Assembly: GCA_036625225.1 (NCBI GenBank)
Contig: JAZKUF010000005.1
Span: 62,001-126,000, forward strand
Source of the DNA: Accumulibacter jenkinsii
GTDB lineage: Bacteria; Pseudomonadota; Gammaproteobacteria; Burkholderiales; Rhodocyclaceae
Reading direction: 5' to 3'
DNA length: 64,000 nt
In this document: positions 8,851 through 18,057 of the stretch, in pieces
Layout: the number at the start of each line of letters is the position of its first letter
Position numbering within the stretch: position 1 is the stretch's first letter
Notes under the pieces: model-generated
Seen by the model: the letters and a program-made list of their open reading frames with translations, nothing else
What the model was told of the DNA's origin: nothing
Database searches by the model: none
Translations under genes and position numbers: made by a program

Positions 8851-11800
8851 ATGACAATCAAGCGGCTCAATTATTTCACCGGCCAGTTTCTTCGTGAGGA
8901 AGACTTCAACGATGAACAGGGCTATCACCTGACGATGCGTCGAACCCACAACCGGCGGGCGCATACCCCCGGCATCGTTGACGGTCTCACGGTGCTGGCG
9001 GCCACCAACCAGGTCATGGTGAGCGCCGGCCTGGCGATAGACCCGTCCGGACGCGAGATCATCCTTGATGCAGCGATGGCGGTGCCGGTCGCCGCCGGTG
9101 ATGTCGACGCCTTTGTCGTGATGGCTCTCGACGAGAAGAAGACCGATACCAAGGCCGAGACCGGCATCTCGGGCGAAACGCGCTGGAGCGAAAGCCCGCT
9201 GCTGACCTTGGCGAGCTCGGTTCCGGCCGGCGCCGTCGGCCTGGCGCAGATCGCGGCCGTCGCCGGCGATGGCACGGTGACGCTGAACGGCGACTATCGC
9301 CGCATCTACTCGGCCCCGGCGTTGGCAGGTGACCTGAGCGTAGGACGCGACCTGACCGCGCACGGCAACGTCGCGGTCTCCGGAGACATCGTCGTCAGTG
9401 GCAAGGTGGACGGTCGCGACCTGTCCAGCGACGGCAGCAAGCTCGATGCCCACGCGGCAGACAGCGCCAATCCGCATGCCACGACCGCCGCGCAGGTCGA
9501 TACGCAGGGCGGCAGCAACCGACTCGTCACCCAGATCAACGCCAGCTCCGGGATCATTGCCGAAGCGCGCATCGAGAGCAGCATTGCCCGCGAGACCCGC
9601 TTCAACACGGCCAGCGGACACGACCACGACGGCTCCGACAGCAAGAAGATCTCCCCCTCGAGCCTCGAGGGGGCAAGCGCCAGCGTCACCGCGGACAACC
9701 TGAATGTCCTCACCGCCGGCTCCACTTCCGACGCCGCCACGCTCCACACGCACACCGTCTTGCCCGCATTGGCAGGCGAGCTGACAGTGCCGGGCAACCT
9801 CACTGTCGTCAAAAACATCGTCGTCAGCGGCACGGTGGACGGTCGCGACCTGTCCAGCGACGGCAGCAAGCTCGATACCCACGCGGCAGACAGCGCCAAT
9901 CCGCATGCCACGACCGCCGCGCAGGTCGATACGCAGGGCGGCAGCAACCGACTCGTCACCCAGATCAACACCAGCTCCGGGACCATTGCCGAAGCGCGCA
10001 TCGAGAGCACCATCGCCCGCGAGACCCGCTTCAACACCGCCAGCGGACACGACCACGACGGCTCCGACAGCAAGAAGATCTCCCCCTCGAGCCTCGAGGG
10101 GGTAAGCGCCCGCGTCACCGCGGCCAACCTGAACGTCCTCACCGCCGGCCCTACTTCCGACGCCGCTGCACTCCACACGCACCCCTTCGTGCCGGACGAC
10201 GGCAGCGTCACCCTGAAGAAACTGGACCCCGCCACCCGGGCCCGGATGCTGAGAGTCCCTTTACTGGCCCAGAGCCTCAACGTCAATGTGGCGCAAGCTA
10301 TACGTTTATCACAACTTTTCGGTAGCGCCTTTGACGGAACCTGCCTCTGGGTGGCGGATTCCCCAAGCGGCGTGGTCCTGAAGATCGACCCCGCCAGTAA
10401 TGTCGTAGTGGCGACGGTCGAAGTAGGTTATTACCCGCGACCCTTGGCGTTTGGCGGCGGCTATCTGTGGGTGGCCAACTGGAACAATATCGTCAAGCAG
10501 ATCGACGTCGCGACCAATACCGTGGTGGCGACGATCCGCGTCGAATCGGCATCCCTCGCTCTAGCTATCAGTGGCGACTCGCTGTGGGTTGCAAATTTCT
10601 ACGCTGATTCGGTCAGCAGAATCGATATGGTGACCCATACCATCACGGCGACGGTTCCTGTCGGGAGCAGGCCGCTAGGTTTGGCGGTGGTCGGCAGCTT
10701 CCTGTGGGTGGCCAACAGTGGCAGTAACGGCGTCAGCAAGATCGACATGGCGAGTAACACCGTGGTGGCCACCGTGTCCGTTGGCAGTCAGCCGGTAGCC
10801 TTGGCGGCCGCAACGGCAACCTTTCTCTGGGTGGCGAATGCTGGCGACATAACGGTGAGCAAGGTCGATGTGGGCGCCAATACGGTGGCTGCCACCCTTC
10901 CGGTCGACATGAATCCCTTTGCGATTGCCGTCATTGGAACCTTTGTATGGGTGGGCGGGTGGCAGGAGGTCAAAAAGATCGATCCCGTCACCAACGCGGT
11001 GGTCGCCACCGTTGGGGCGCAGGTCGGGTATTACGGTAATGGAATGGTGAATGCCGGCGGATTCCTGTGGGTTTCTGGTGATCTTCAGATGAAGAAGATC
11101 GACGTCACGGCCCATACCGTGGCGGCAACGGTATGGCCGGCGGAATCCCGCGGCATGGCGTTTGATGGCCTCTATCTGTGGGTCGCTCTTTATGGCAGCG
11201 ATCGGATCCTGAAGGTCGACATCGACACCCTCCAGATCGTGCAGACCGTGCCGGTCGGGACACGCCCCCACAGTGTCGCCTGCAATGGAAGCCACCTTTT
11301 TGTCACCAACTATGGCAGCAATAGCGTCAGCAAGATAGACCCGCTGACCGGTGAGGTCGTGGCCAGCATCGCGGTGGGGGCGAATCCGGCCGGCATTGCT
11401 TACCATAGTTCCTATCAGACGCTATGGGTGGCCAATAGCGGCGACGGGACCATCAGCGTATTCTACGACTATGATACCTCGGTGGCCCGGACCCATCAGG
11501 TGGGAACCAATCCGCAAGGGGTTGCGTGTGACCGCTATTCTGTCTGGGTCACCAGCACCGGCAGCAACATGGTCACCCGTCTGGGGGCCTGGATCGATGG
11601 CGGAGTCGAACTGACTCTCTCCGTTGCCGCGGCTCCCCAAACCATCGTCTTTGATAACTACCGCCTGTGGGTCGCACATGCCGCGACTAACACCCTGAGC
11701 ACGATATACTCTGATACTGCCATACTTACAACCGTCGCCTTGCCCACCGGAGCCCAGCCGACCAAGATGTGTTTCAACGGCACCCATCTACTGGTTCAAT

Positions 11801-11964
11801 GCAGCGATGGGCAGCTCTATCGAATCGACCCCTACACCCAGACCGTCCTGGCCATACCTGTCTGGGGGCGTCTTGGATCAGGATGGGTCAGCGGCGTGCT
11901 GGCTTTCGACGGTGTCAATACTTGGGCAGTAGAAGATGGCACTCTTTACCGGGCACCTGTCTGA
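8851..11964 (+). CDS. eCIS tail fibre / receptor-binding protein with beta-propeller
   Basis: The protein is 1037 residues long. Residues 1-150 form an attachment module found at the head of eCIS fibre-like proteins (RLNYFTGQFLREEDFNDEQG). Residues about 179-445 hold two near-identical 143-residue copies, each with DGRDLSSDGSKLD, ANPHATTAAQVDTQGGSNR and GHDHDGSDSKKIS motifs common in tail fibres. From about residue 490 to the end there are about 14 repeats of roughly 40 residues of the type LWVANSGSNGVSKID..TNTVVATVSVG, as in YVTN/SMP-30-like beta-propellers. Fourteen blades could make two seven-bladed domains that bind a surface ligand. The start has a good ribosome site (CAGGAGGCACC). No chaperone gene follows directly. 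Confidence 0.8.
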   Translation: MTIKRLNYFTGQFLREEDFNDEQGYHLTMRRTHNRRAHTPGIVDGLTVLAATNQVMVSAGLAIDPSGREIILDAAMAVPVAAGDVDAFVVMALDEKKTDTKAETGISGETRWSESPLLTLASSVPAGAVGLAQIAAVAGDGTVTLNGDYRRIYSAPALAGDLSVGRDLTAHGNVAVSGDIVVSGKVDGRDLSSDGSKLDAHAADSANPHATTAAQVDTQGGSNRLVTQINASSGIIAEARIESSIARETRFNTASGHDHDGSDSKKISPSSLEGASASVTADNLNVLTAGSTSDAATLHTHTVLPALAGELTVPGNLTVVKNIVVSGTVDGRDLSSDGSKLDTHAADSANPHATTAAQVDTQGGSNRLVTQINTSSGTIAEARIESTIARETRFNTASGHDHDGSDSKKISPSSLEGVSARVTAANLNVLTAGPTSDAAALHTHPFVPDDGSVTLKKLDPATRARMLRVPLLAQSLNVNVAQAIRLSQLFGSAFDGTCLWVADSPSGVVLKIDPASNVVVATVEVGYYPRPLAFGGGYLWVANWNNIVKQIDVATNTVVATIRVESASLALAISGDSLWVANFYADSVSRIDMVTHTITATVPVGSRPLGLAVVGSFLWVANSGSNGVSKIDMASNTVVATVSVGSQPVALAAATATFLWVANAGDITVSKVDVGANTVAATLPVDMNPFAIAVIGTFVWVGGWQEVKKIDPVTNAVVATVGAQVGYYGNGMVNAGGFLWVSGDLQMKKIDVTAHTVAATVWPAESRGMAFDGLYLWVALYGSDRILKVDIDTLQIVQTVPVGTRPHSVACNGSHLFVTNYGSNSVSKIDPLTGEVVASIAVGANPAGIAYHSSYQTLWVANSGDGTISVFYDYDTSVARTHQVGTNPQGVACDRYSVWVTSTGSNMVTRLGAWIDGGVELTLSVAAAPQTIVFDNYRLWVAHAATNTLSTIYSDTAILTTVALPTGAQPTKMCFNGTHLLVQCSDGQLYRIDPYTQTVLAIPVWGRLGSGWVSGVLAFDGVNTWAVEDGTLYRAPV
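9387..10186 (+). repeat. tandem duplication inside the fibre gene, 429-bp period
   Basis: Two direct copies of about 370 bp, 9387-9757 and 9816-10186, have a period of exactly 429 bp (143 codons). Most positions are identical, including synonymous sites; the few differences are scattered (for example GATGCC against GATACC, ATCATT against ACCATT). The near-identity at third positions indicates a recent duplication or ongoing gene conversion. Confidence 0.95.
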
Positions 11965-12031
11965 ACGTCAAAGCCACCGGACGCCGGTGCCGCGAACCAT
12001 CGATCGACCATTGTCAGGAGGATACGAGGCC

Positions 12032-12304
12032 ATGAACTACTACAGAATTTCCTATTCCATCAACGCCAGCACCGAACGCGTCTACCCCAAGGAAATGAAG
12101 GGCGTCGTCTTCACGATGACCCAGGACCATGCCAGCGAGCATTTCATGGTCGCGGGCACCGAAGCCACCATCGACGTAAACGGGACATCGATTGTTGCCC
12201 TGACAGAGGAAGCGGCCGATGCCCTGGTCAAGACGCTTCGCGACACTTTCCCCAAGCCGCCGCCCTTTGCGGGTGCTCCGTTCCCCCCCCCTCCGGGACG
12301 CTGA
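12032..12304 (+). CDS. small eCIS-locus protein of unknown function
   Basis: A 90-residue protein starting MNYYRISYSINASTERVYP and ending in a proline-rich tail (PKPPPFAGAPFPPPPGR). The start is set by a strong AGGAGGATACGAGGCC ribosome site. No family was recognised. It lies between the fibre and the DUF4157 effector on the same strand, so it may be an effector adaptor, a chaperone or a minor fibre component; this rests on position only. The proline tail is encoded by a run of C that could be prone to slippage. Confidence 0.6.
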   Translation: MNYYRISYSINASTERVYPKEMKGVVFTMTQDHASEHFMVAGTEATIDVNGTSIVALTEEAADALVKTLRDTFPKPPPFAGAPFPPPPGR

Positions 12305-12463
12305 TCCTCCGACCCGTGGGCAGGCTGGGGAACGACCGCCGTCCGTGCGTCGCGGGCAAAGACATTGGCGTTGGCGGGACGCTGCCAGCGCCCTTTCAAA
12401 TTCAGGATTCGGCCAGGAATGCCCTGAGTTCTGGCACCGGTCGATGGCAGGAGGTTTGGCAAT

Positions 12464-15400
12464 ATGGAATCGACAAAGCAGGCGATACAACCCGCAGCGA
12501 GCCGTGCACGGCGCCCCGCTTCGGCGCCCTTGCCTCGCGCATCGTGCATCAGCCATGACAGCGACTCAGCGCCGTTACGCAGGAAAGTCATCCAGGCCAA
12601 ACTGACCTTGAGCCACCCGGATGACCGTTTTGAAAAAGAAGCCGACCGCATCGCCGATCAGGTGTTGCGGATGCCCGACCCGGCGCTGACCCGGCCGGGG
12701 ATCGATCCAACACCGATCCGTCCACTGTCGATCCAGCGTCTGTGCAAGGAATGCGAAGATGAACTGCAGCGGCAGTTCCAGGATACCGGAACCGATCCCG
12801 GAAGTTCCAGCCTCGATACCATCGCCACCACCTTGCGTCACACCGGCAGCCTCCTCGATTCGCCTACCCGCGCCTTCTTCGAACCGCGCTTCGGCGTCGA
12901 CTTCAGTGCCGTGCGTATCCACACCGACACCCAGGCCAGCGAATCGGCTCGCGCCGTCAACGCTCTTGCCTATACCGTCGGCCACGACGTGGTGTTCAAC
13001 AGCGGTCAATACGCACCACACAGTGACACCGGCAGACGCTTGCTGGCGCATGAGCTGACGCATGTCGTGCAGCAGGGCGGCGGGATCGCCCGCCAGCCCG
13101 CGGATGCCGGCACCGGCACGGACGCCGGTGAGCCGATGTTCGAGACGAAGAGCGGCCAGGTCTCGGAGACCGACGTGCAGACGCTGGCAGCAGTGATCTT
13201 CGCCGAGTCGTCGCGGACCGACCCGCGCGAAGACGCCGCGGTCGGCTACGTGCTGGTGGGCAAGATGAAGGGCGGCGCGTCGATCCAGAAGATCGTGCAT
13301 CGGCCGCGGCTGTACAGCAGCGTGACCGGCCACAAGGGCAAGGGCTCGCGCGAGTACCGGGCCTTCATTGGCGACTTCGAGCCCGGGGACCCGACCGGGC
13401 TCCCCCAGCAACAGCCCAAGACGATGCAGGCCTATGCGGACCAGCTGGCCCCGGCCATCACCCGCTACCGGGCCCTGGCGCTGAGGATACTGAACCTGGA
13501 GGAGCCGAATCCCGTCATGGGTGCGGTAGGCCAGGGCGGCATGATCGACCTGTTCTCGGACTATCCGGCGCGGGACGAGAACGGCAACTACAGGGGTCAT
13601 GCTAAGAATACCTACTGGGAGGGCGTGAAGGCCAGGCACCGGTACTTGCAGATCGGCCGCTCGGTGTTCGTCTGGGAGAAGGCAGAGGACGTGCCGGGGC
13701 AGAGTGCGGAGAAGCGGGCTATGACGCCGGGCACGCCAAAGACCCCGAAGAACCCGGCGTCCCCGGAAGCGTCGCCACTGCAGGTGGCACCGAAGCGTGA
13801 AACCCTGTTCAGGCAGGTTGTCGATGCCGGCACCGCAGCCAGCCCGCCCGCCGCCAGGGCAGATGACGCTGACGCCCGGCGCAAGGAAGTGCTGCGCTGG
13901 GCCGAGAGGCTGTCGGGCTTGCCCTATGCCTACTCGGGCGATGACACGGTGGCGCAGATCGCCCAGAAGCAGCGCCAGCTGGCCGACGAGATCGCCGGCC
14001 TGAAGGCCAATCTGCACGCGGCCAAGTCTGCCAAGCCCACCAGCGGCGACGCTGGGGCGCCGGGCGCCGACGCCGTCCAGAAAACCCTGAAAGCGCTCGA
14101 GCAGGCCGAGAAGACTTTGGCCGAGCTAGCGGGCCAGCTGGCTGCCGCCAGGGAAAGCTGCTGGCAGAAGACGCTGCGCGCCCTCATCGTGGACAAGACC
14201 GGTCCGGCGTCGAACGAGCTGCTCACCGCCCTGCGCGACTATGGCGTCGTCTGCAACACGTACACCGAAGCCGTGATGCGCCTGTCGGGCTACCATGACT
14301 TCCCACTCACCGGCCAGATCTACCTACCGCAGTCCGAGCGCTACGAGGCAATCGACAAGGAGCGCATGCAGAAGCGTCGCGGCTTGCCCGGCTGGGGCCT
14401 CGAGTGGGCCGAGCGCATGGTCGACTGGGCGCTCGCCAACGGCTCGGTGATCTACGACAGCGCGAGCCCGCCGGCCGAGATGCCCGCGCCCGCGGCGGGC
14501 GACATCGTGCTGTTCCTCCGCCCGGGCGGCAACGCCTACCACGCCAACATCGTGGCGGCGGAGGCCGGTGGCTCATTCAATCTCATCGGCGCTAGCCGTC
14601 CCGGCCACCTCTCGGGCCGCGCGCTCACCACGCCTTTCAAGAGCTACGCCGACAGGTTGCCGGGCCGGGGCGGGCCGCAATCGATCCCGCAGATCATGGG
14701 ACAGGACCGGTACGCGTGGATCCTGCGGCCCGGCCGGGCGCTGCCGGCCCCGGCCGATGAAGCCGCGCCGGGCGCCTCGGTCAAACCGGATGAGGCGGTG
14801 CTGCACCGCCATGCCCCTGCGGGTGCGGGTGGTGGTGCCGTCAGCGCCTGGGTCGAACGGTCGATCCGCGGCCTGTCGGGTCACGGCGACGCACTGCCCG
14901 CGGGCCTGCGCGACTTCGCCGAGGCCGGTCTCGGGCAGGCGCTTCCCGACGTGCGTATCCACACCGGCCCGCGGGCGGACGCGCTCGCCCGGGAGGTGAA
15001 GGCCGATGCATTCACGCTGGGGCGCGACGTGTTCTTCGGCGAGGGGCACTTTGCGCCGCAGACTTGGCGCGGCAGGCGGCTGATCGCCCACGAACTGGCG
15101 CACGTAATGCAGCAGGCAGCCGCGCCGACCACGACCCTGCATCGCTTCACGGCCGAACTCGGGGATAGCAACGCCATCCTCATCAGACCCGAGATGAAGG
15201 ACACCGACGCAGACCTCGACCGCGTGTTGTGCCCCGGCATCCAGCCGCGCAGGATCGCGGGTCGCAGCCGCATCGACGTCACGGCCTGTTTCCCGCCGGG
15301 TGTAGTGAAGGCGATGTCCGTGGGCCCATTGAACTGTAACGACTTCGTCCGTCGGGCGCGCGGCGAGGTCGCGCCGGGCACCCAGCCGCAAGTCGGCGAC

Positions 15401-15898
15401 CTGCTGCCGCGCGTGCTGTGGGAAGAACTGCTGAAGAAGGGTTACCGGATCCGCAGCATCGGGGCCGTGCGGCTCAGCGGCCGCGTCGAGACGCTGACAG
15501 AGACCCGCTGGAAGCCGTTCGAACCGCGCATGGGCGACCTGGTGTTCATGAACGGCTCGATCCACCTCAAGGGCAACGCGAAGTCACCCGATCGTGCCGG
15601 CGACAACTTCACGGTCGACTGGGATCACGTCGCGTTCTTCATCCTGCGCAGCCGCGACGGAGTGGAGTACCACCTTGCCAAGGACGGCGACGAGAACCCG
15701 GTAGGCATCTACCACACCGGCATGATGCCCGAGGACCCGGAGGCACCCGAGGCCGAGGGCGCCTACGTGAAGGGCGCCACCACCCTCACGGCCTACCTGG
15801 CCGCGTTCGATCCCGATCCAGCGCCGCCGCCGCGCAGCGCTGCCGACGCGGGGACGAAGCCTCCGCGCAACGAACTGAAGCCCAAGAGTAACCGATAA
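12464..15898 (+). CDS. eCIS effector with two DUF4157 domains and hydrolase-like modules
   Basis: An 1144-residue modular protein. The N-terminal linker has the typical EKEADRIADQVLRM lead-in. The first DUF4157 domain spans about 129-206 with HELTH at 196-200. Residues about 226-312 resemble SleB-type cell-wall hydrolases (TLAAVIFAES). A coiled coil follows at about 497-566. Residues about 583-756 resemble a CHAP/NlpC-like domain (VVCNTYTEAVMRLSGY; AGDIVLFLRPGGNAYHANIV). A second DUF4157 spans about 790-886 with HELAH at 876-880. The C-terminus (903-1144) has another Cys...His arrangement (NCNDFVRRA; WDHVAFFIL). DUF4157 is strongly associated with eCIS cargo. The start follows an AGGAGG site. 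Enzymatic assignments are by motif resemblance only; the HExxH-like motifs may be structural. Confidence 0.8.
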   Translation: MESTKQAIQPAASRARRPASAPLPRASCISHDSDSAPLRRKVIQAKLTLSHPDDRFEKEADRIADQVLRMPDPALTRPGIDPTPIRPLSIQRLCKECEDELQRQFQDTGTDPGSSSLDTIATTLRHTGSLLDSPTRAFFEPRFGVDFSAVRIHTDTQASESARAVNALAYTVGHDVVFNSGQYAPHSDTGRRLLAHELTHVVQQGGGIARQPADAGTGTDAGEPMFETKSGQVSETDVQTLAAVIFAESSRTDPREDAAVGYVLVGKMKGGASIQKIVHRPRLYSSVTGHKGKGSREYRAFIGDFEPGDPTGLPQQQPKTMQAYADQLAPAITRYRALALRILNLEEPNPVMGAVGQGGMIDLFSDYPARDENGNYRGHAKNTYWEGVKARHRYLQIGRSVFVWEKAEDVPGQSAEKRAMTPGTPKTPKNPASPEASPLQVAPKRETLFRQVVDAGTAASPPAARADDADARRKEVLRWAERLSGLPYAYSGDDTVAQIAQKQRQLADEIAGLKANLHAAKSAKPTSGDAGAPGADAVQKTLKALEQAEKTLAELAGQLAAARESCWQKTLRALIVDKTGPASNELLTALRDYGVVCNTYTEAVMRLSGYHDFPLTGQIYLPQSERYEAIDKERMQKRRGLPGWGLEWAERMVDWALANGSVIYDSASPPAEMPAPAAGDIVLFLRPGGNAYHANIVAAEAGGSFNLIGASRPGHLSGRALTTPFKSYADRLPGRGGPQSIPQIMGQDRYAWILRPGRALPAPADEAAPGASVKPDEAVLHRHAPAGAGGGAVSAWVERSIRGLSGHGDALPAGLRDFAEAGLGQALPDVRIHTGPRADALAREVKADAFTLGRDVFFGEGHFAPQTWRGRRLIAHELAHVMQQAAAPTTTLHRFTAELGDSNAILIRPEMKDTDADLDRVLCPGIQPRRIAGRSRIDVTACFPPGVVKAMSVGPLNCNDFVRRARGEVAPGTQPQVGDLLPRVLWEELLKKGYRIRSIGAVRLSGRVETLTETRWKPFEPRMGDLVFMNGSIHLKGNAKSPDRAGDNFTVDWDHVAFFILRSRDGVEYHLAKDGDENPVGIYHTGMMPEDPEAPEAEGAYVKGATTLTAYLAAFDPDPAPPPRSAADAGTKPPRNELKPKSNR

Positions 15899-16020
15899 CC
15901 TGGCGGCGGAAAACGTTCACTAGTTGTAGCGACGCGCAATGATGTCGGCCCAGACTCACAATCAAGGGGCCTTTCTGACGCAAATTAGTTGAGACCCTTG
16001 GCGCTCGCCAGAAGTGACCC

Positions 16021-16047
16021 ACTTTGGCCGGAACGATGATCAAGGCC
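16021..16047 (+). repeat. 27-bp repeat, copy 1
   Basis: The sequence ACTTTGGCCGGAACGATGATCAAGGCC recurs, with one mismatch, at 27028-27054. Here it abuts the stop codon of the 118-residue minus-strand gene. It may be the end of a mobile element, or a fragment of the GGDEF gene end that the second copy overlaps. Confidence 0.7.
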
Positions 16048-16404
16048 TCAGGCGATTGCTGCCACAACCGCGGGCCATGCGACCTTAACGAAGTCCTTTA
16101 GAGCCGGGTAGGCCCATGAGAAGTTTTTCTGAACGACTTCTAGCGCAGCCAAGACCTTCGATTTATCTTGCGTCTTCACAGCTTGAACCAAGTCCTTCGC
16201 ATGCGACTCGGCGGCCGAACGAACCTCGCCAGTAATCCCCGAACGCTGTGCGAGAACATCGAGTAGACTGTAGAGCTCTTTAGTTACCGTCTCAATCGAC
16301 GCTTGCATCGTTGAGGTCCCGGTTATTGAAGACTGGTCTCCCTGTGCCGCCGCACCAAGGGAAACATTCCCGCCGGTTACGTTAATATTAAATGACTTGT
16401 TCAT
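16048..16404 (-). CDS. small protein of unknown function with Gly-rich N-terminal motif
   Basis: A 118-residue protein without recognised family. Its N-terminus (NINVTGGNVSLGAAAQGD, then SSITGT) looks like a short beta segment, and the rest is helical (TVTKELYSLLDVLAQRSGIT, HAKDLVQAVK). It is translationally coupled to the upstream membrane gene by an ATGA overlap. The same N-V-S/T-GG-S-G-QG-TGT pattern forms the C-terminus of that upstream protein. Similar motifs occur at domain joints in bacterial conflict-type proteins, so a defence or signalling role is possible but unproven. GC content is visibly lower than in flanking genes. Confidence 0.6.
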   Translation of the reverse strand: MNKSFNINVTGGNVSLGAAAQGDQSSITGTSTMQASIETVTKELYSLLDVLAQRSGITGEVRSAAESHAKDLVQAVKTQDKSKVLAALEVVQKNFSWAYPALKDFVKVAWPAVVAAIA

Positions 16405-17255
16405 GTGTTCGCCGCCTTGGCAGTGCCAGTTACCTTGTTCATGGCTCCTTGAACGATTGACCCAAACGAAGCCTTGCCGCCGCTTACGTTTACATTGAGA
16501 ACGCTCGCCCGCTGCTGCTTTAGGTCACTTGTATCGACCCCGAAAGAATCGAGCACTTGAACCAGAGTCTCAAAGGCAACGAACTGAAGCTCACGAGTGC
16601 GAGTCAAAACATCAATTCCGTTGAAAAACCCGGGGTAGACGGTAAGAAGTCCTGGCAGAGGATCGTGCTCTCTTCGAATGTAGGGTAGCAGCATAAATGG
16701 AACAGTGAGTGGCGCCAATGCATACCGCCAGAGCAATTTATTTGGATCGCGTACGCCCCCCACCAGAATCCACCACTGTAGGCTTTGGACCATTCCTTCC
16801 CTTGTGAAACTTGCTAGGACGTGAAATTTTGTCCCCCTTACTGATTCTTTCCCATCAACAAGCATGAACGTACGGGTCTCGGGTGACGGAAGATCCCGGT
16901 CAATGTCCTTCAAAGCAACGAACTTTAATTCGGAGCAACCAAGGCTGCCTCTGAGGGCGTTGCCGAACGAAGACTTGAGGCTTTCAAGAACGGGTTCTTT
17001 GGACTGAAACGTGTGAAAGAACGTGCCGTACTGAACGCCGAGCGCGTTGGCCGCTCCGTTACGAGAAAACTCAAGAGCGTTGGAGTTGCGTCTGTGCTCA
17101 GCAGAGGCGATCATGGCTCGGCTTATCATCATCGCCGGCACCACGTAAATGGCTCCGGCCAAGAACAAGCCGGGTCCGCCCGCCTCCAATAGCAGGACCG
17201 CCAAGTATCCGTATAGAACGAGAACGATCAGTGCATTACTCAGTTTGAATCGCAT
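16401..17255 (-). CDS. membrane protein of unknown function, partner of the 118-residue protein
   Basis: About 284 residues. The N-terminus has two closely spaced hydrophobic segments (ALIVLVLYGYLAVLLLEAGG, LFLAGAIYVVPAMMISRAMI), followed by a long soluble domain (residues about 60-250) that could not be assigned. A weak third hydrophobic stretch (LLWRYALAPLTVPFMLLPYI) lies near residue 190. The C-terminus ends in VNVSGGKASFGSIVQGAMNK followed by VTGT, which mirrors the N-terminus of the next protein. The ATG at 17255 is preferred to a TTG at 17273; neither has a clear ribosome site. The two genes form a compact unit in a low-GC island between the eCIS locus and transposon debris. Confidence 0.6.
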   Translation of the reverse strand: MRFKLSNALIVLVLYGYLAVLLLEAGGPGLFLAGAIYVVPAMMISRAMIASAEHRRNSNALEFSRNGAANALGVQYGTFFHTFQSKEPVLESLKSSFGNALRGSLGCSELKFVALKDIDRDLPSPETRTFMLVDGKESVRGTKFHVLASFTREGMVQSLQWWILVGGVRDPNKLLWRYALAPLTVPFMLLPYIRREHDPLPGLLTVYPGFFNGIDVLTRTRELQFVAFETLVQVLDSFGVDTSDLKQQRASVLNVNVSGGKASFGSIVQGAMNKVTGTAKAANT

Positions 17256-17818
17256 AGTAAAGTTGATCCACAAAAGAAGACAAGATTTCGTCTAATTTAA
17301 GATATTAATTCAACTTCATCCGGTTACGGGACAACGCTACCCGGATGTTGCTCGGGATCCCCGCCGTCAAGCTTGGGCTAATTGCCGTTCAGGCCTTCCG
17401 TCCAGCAGTTTTTTTAAAGCCGGATGAACATTCGCAGCATCCCCGGATCCGAGCCTGCCAAACTCGCCATGCACCTGACGATGATCGAGCGTGAAGAGTT
17501 TAAAGCGCACCTTGGACGGCGCAGGCAAGCCGGCGGTAGCCATATTGGTGAACGGGCAGTTGAGTGGTCAGGGCGAGTTGTCTTGTGAGGAGACACAGCG
17601 ATGTTGGCCGCACGAACGACCGCCACATCCTCGGGACCAAGAATGGCGAGATTTTTGACGAATTGGAAAGATAGCCCTGCCGGCGCAGCGGCCCCCTTGA
17701 CGTTCTTCTTTTGCATACCTTTCCCCGCTCGCCGGGGCTTGGAATCCCCCCGTGCGCCCTATGCCCCCGCTCCTGTCAAATCTGGGTAACAGGACTTCAA
17801 AGCTCAAAAACATTCACC

Positions 17819-18057
17819 GTAATATGCGGCATTATGGAGCAGCCACCCCAACTCATTGAATCATGGACTTACAGCACCGATGGATGGTGCCAACGGCTGA
17901 AAAAGACGGCAAAACCAGCCATCAGCGTGTCAATGGCATGAGCGGACGCGGGTTGCGACTTGGTTCGGCCCTCTGGCGGCAAGCACCAGACCAGTGTGGC
18001 TTGCGTAACTCATTGATTTTTGGCATGGGGTTTTAGCTCCATAATGCCGGTAATATG
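17819..18057. mobile_element. MITE-like element with perfect terminal repeats and target duplication
   Basis: A 223-bp segment (17827-18049) is bounded by the perfect 14-bp inverted repeat CGGCATTATGGAGC / GCTCCATAATGCCG. Immediately outside, the 8-bp direct repeat GTAATATG occurs at 17819-17826 and at 18050-18057. No transposase fits inside. The structure is that of a non-autonomous element with an 8-bp target-site duplication, as made by IS66-, IS1595- or IS256-like transposases; the family was not identified. Confidence 0.85.

Noticed and set aside
9387..10186. Repeats as a CRISPR array or a mobile element
   Set aside because: Only two long copies in frame inside a fibre gene with a codon-multiple period; no short repeats with unique spacers.
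1..15898. Ordinary prophage or type VI secretion locus
   Set aside because: No capsid, portal, terminase or lysis genes and no T6SS membrane-complex genes are visible; the DUF4157 effector and fibre type fit an eCIS better. Sheath and tube genes lie outside the window, so this rests on the visible part.
17424..17588. 54-codon frame starting MNIRSIPGSEPAKLAMHL
   Set aside because: No ribosome site, no family and no conserved neighbour; likely decayed DNA.
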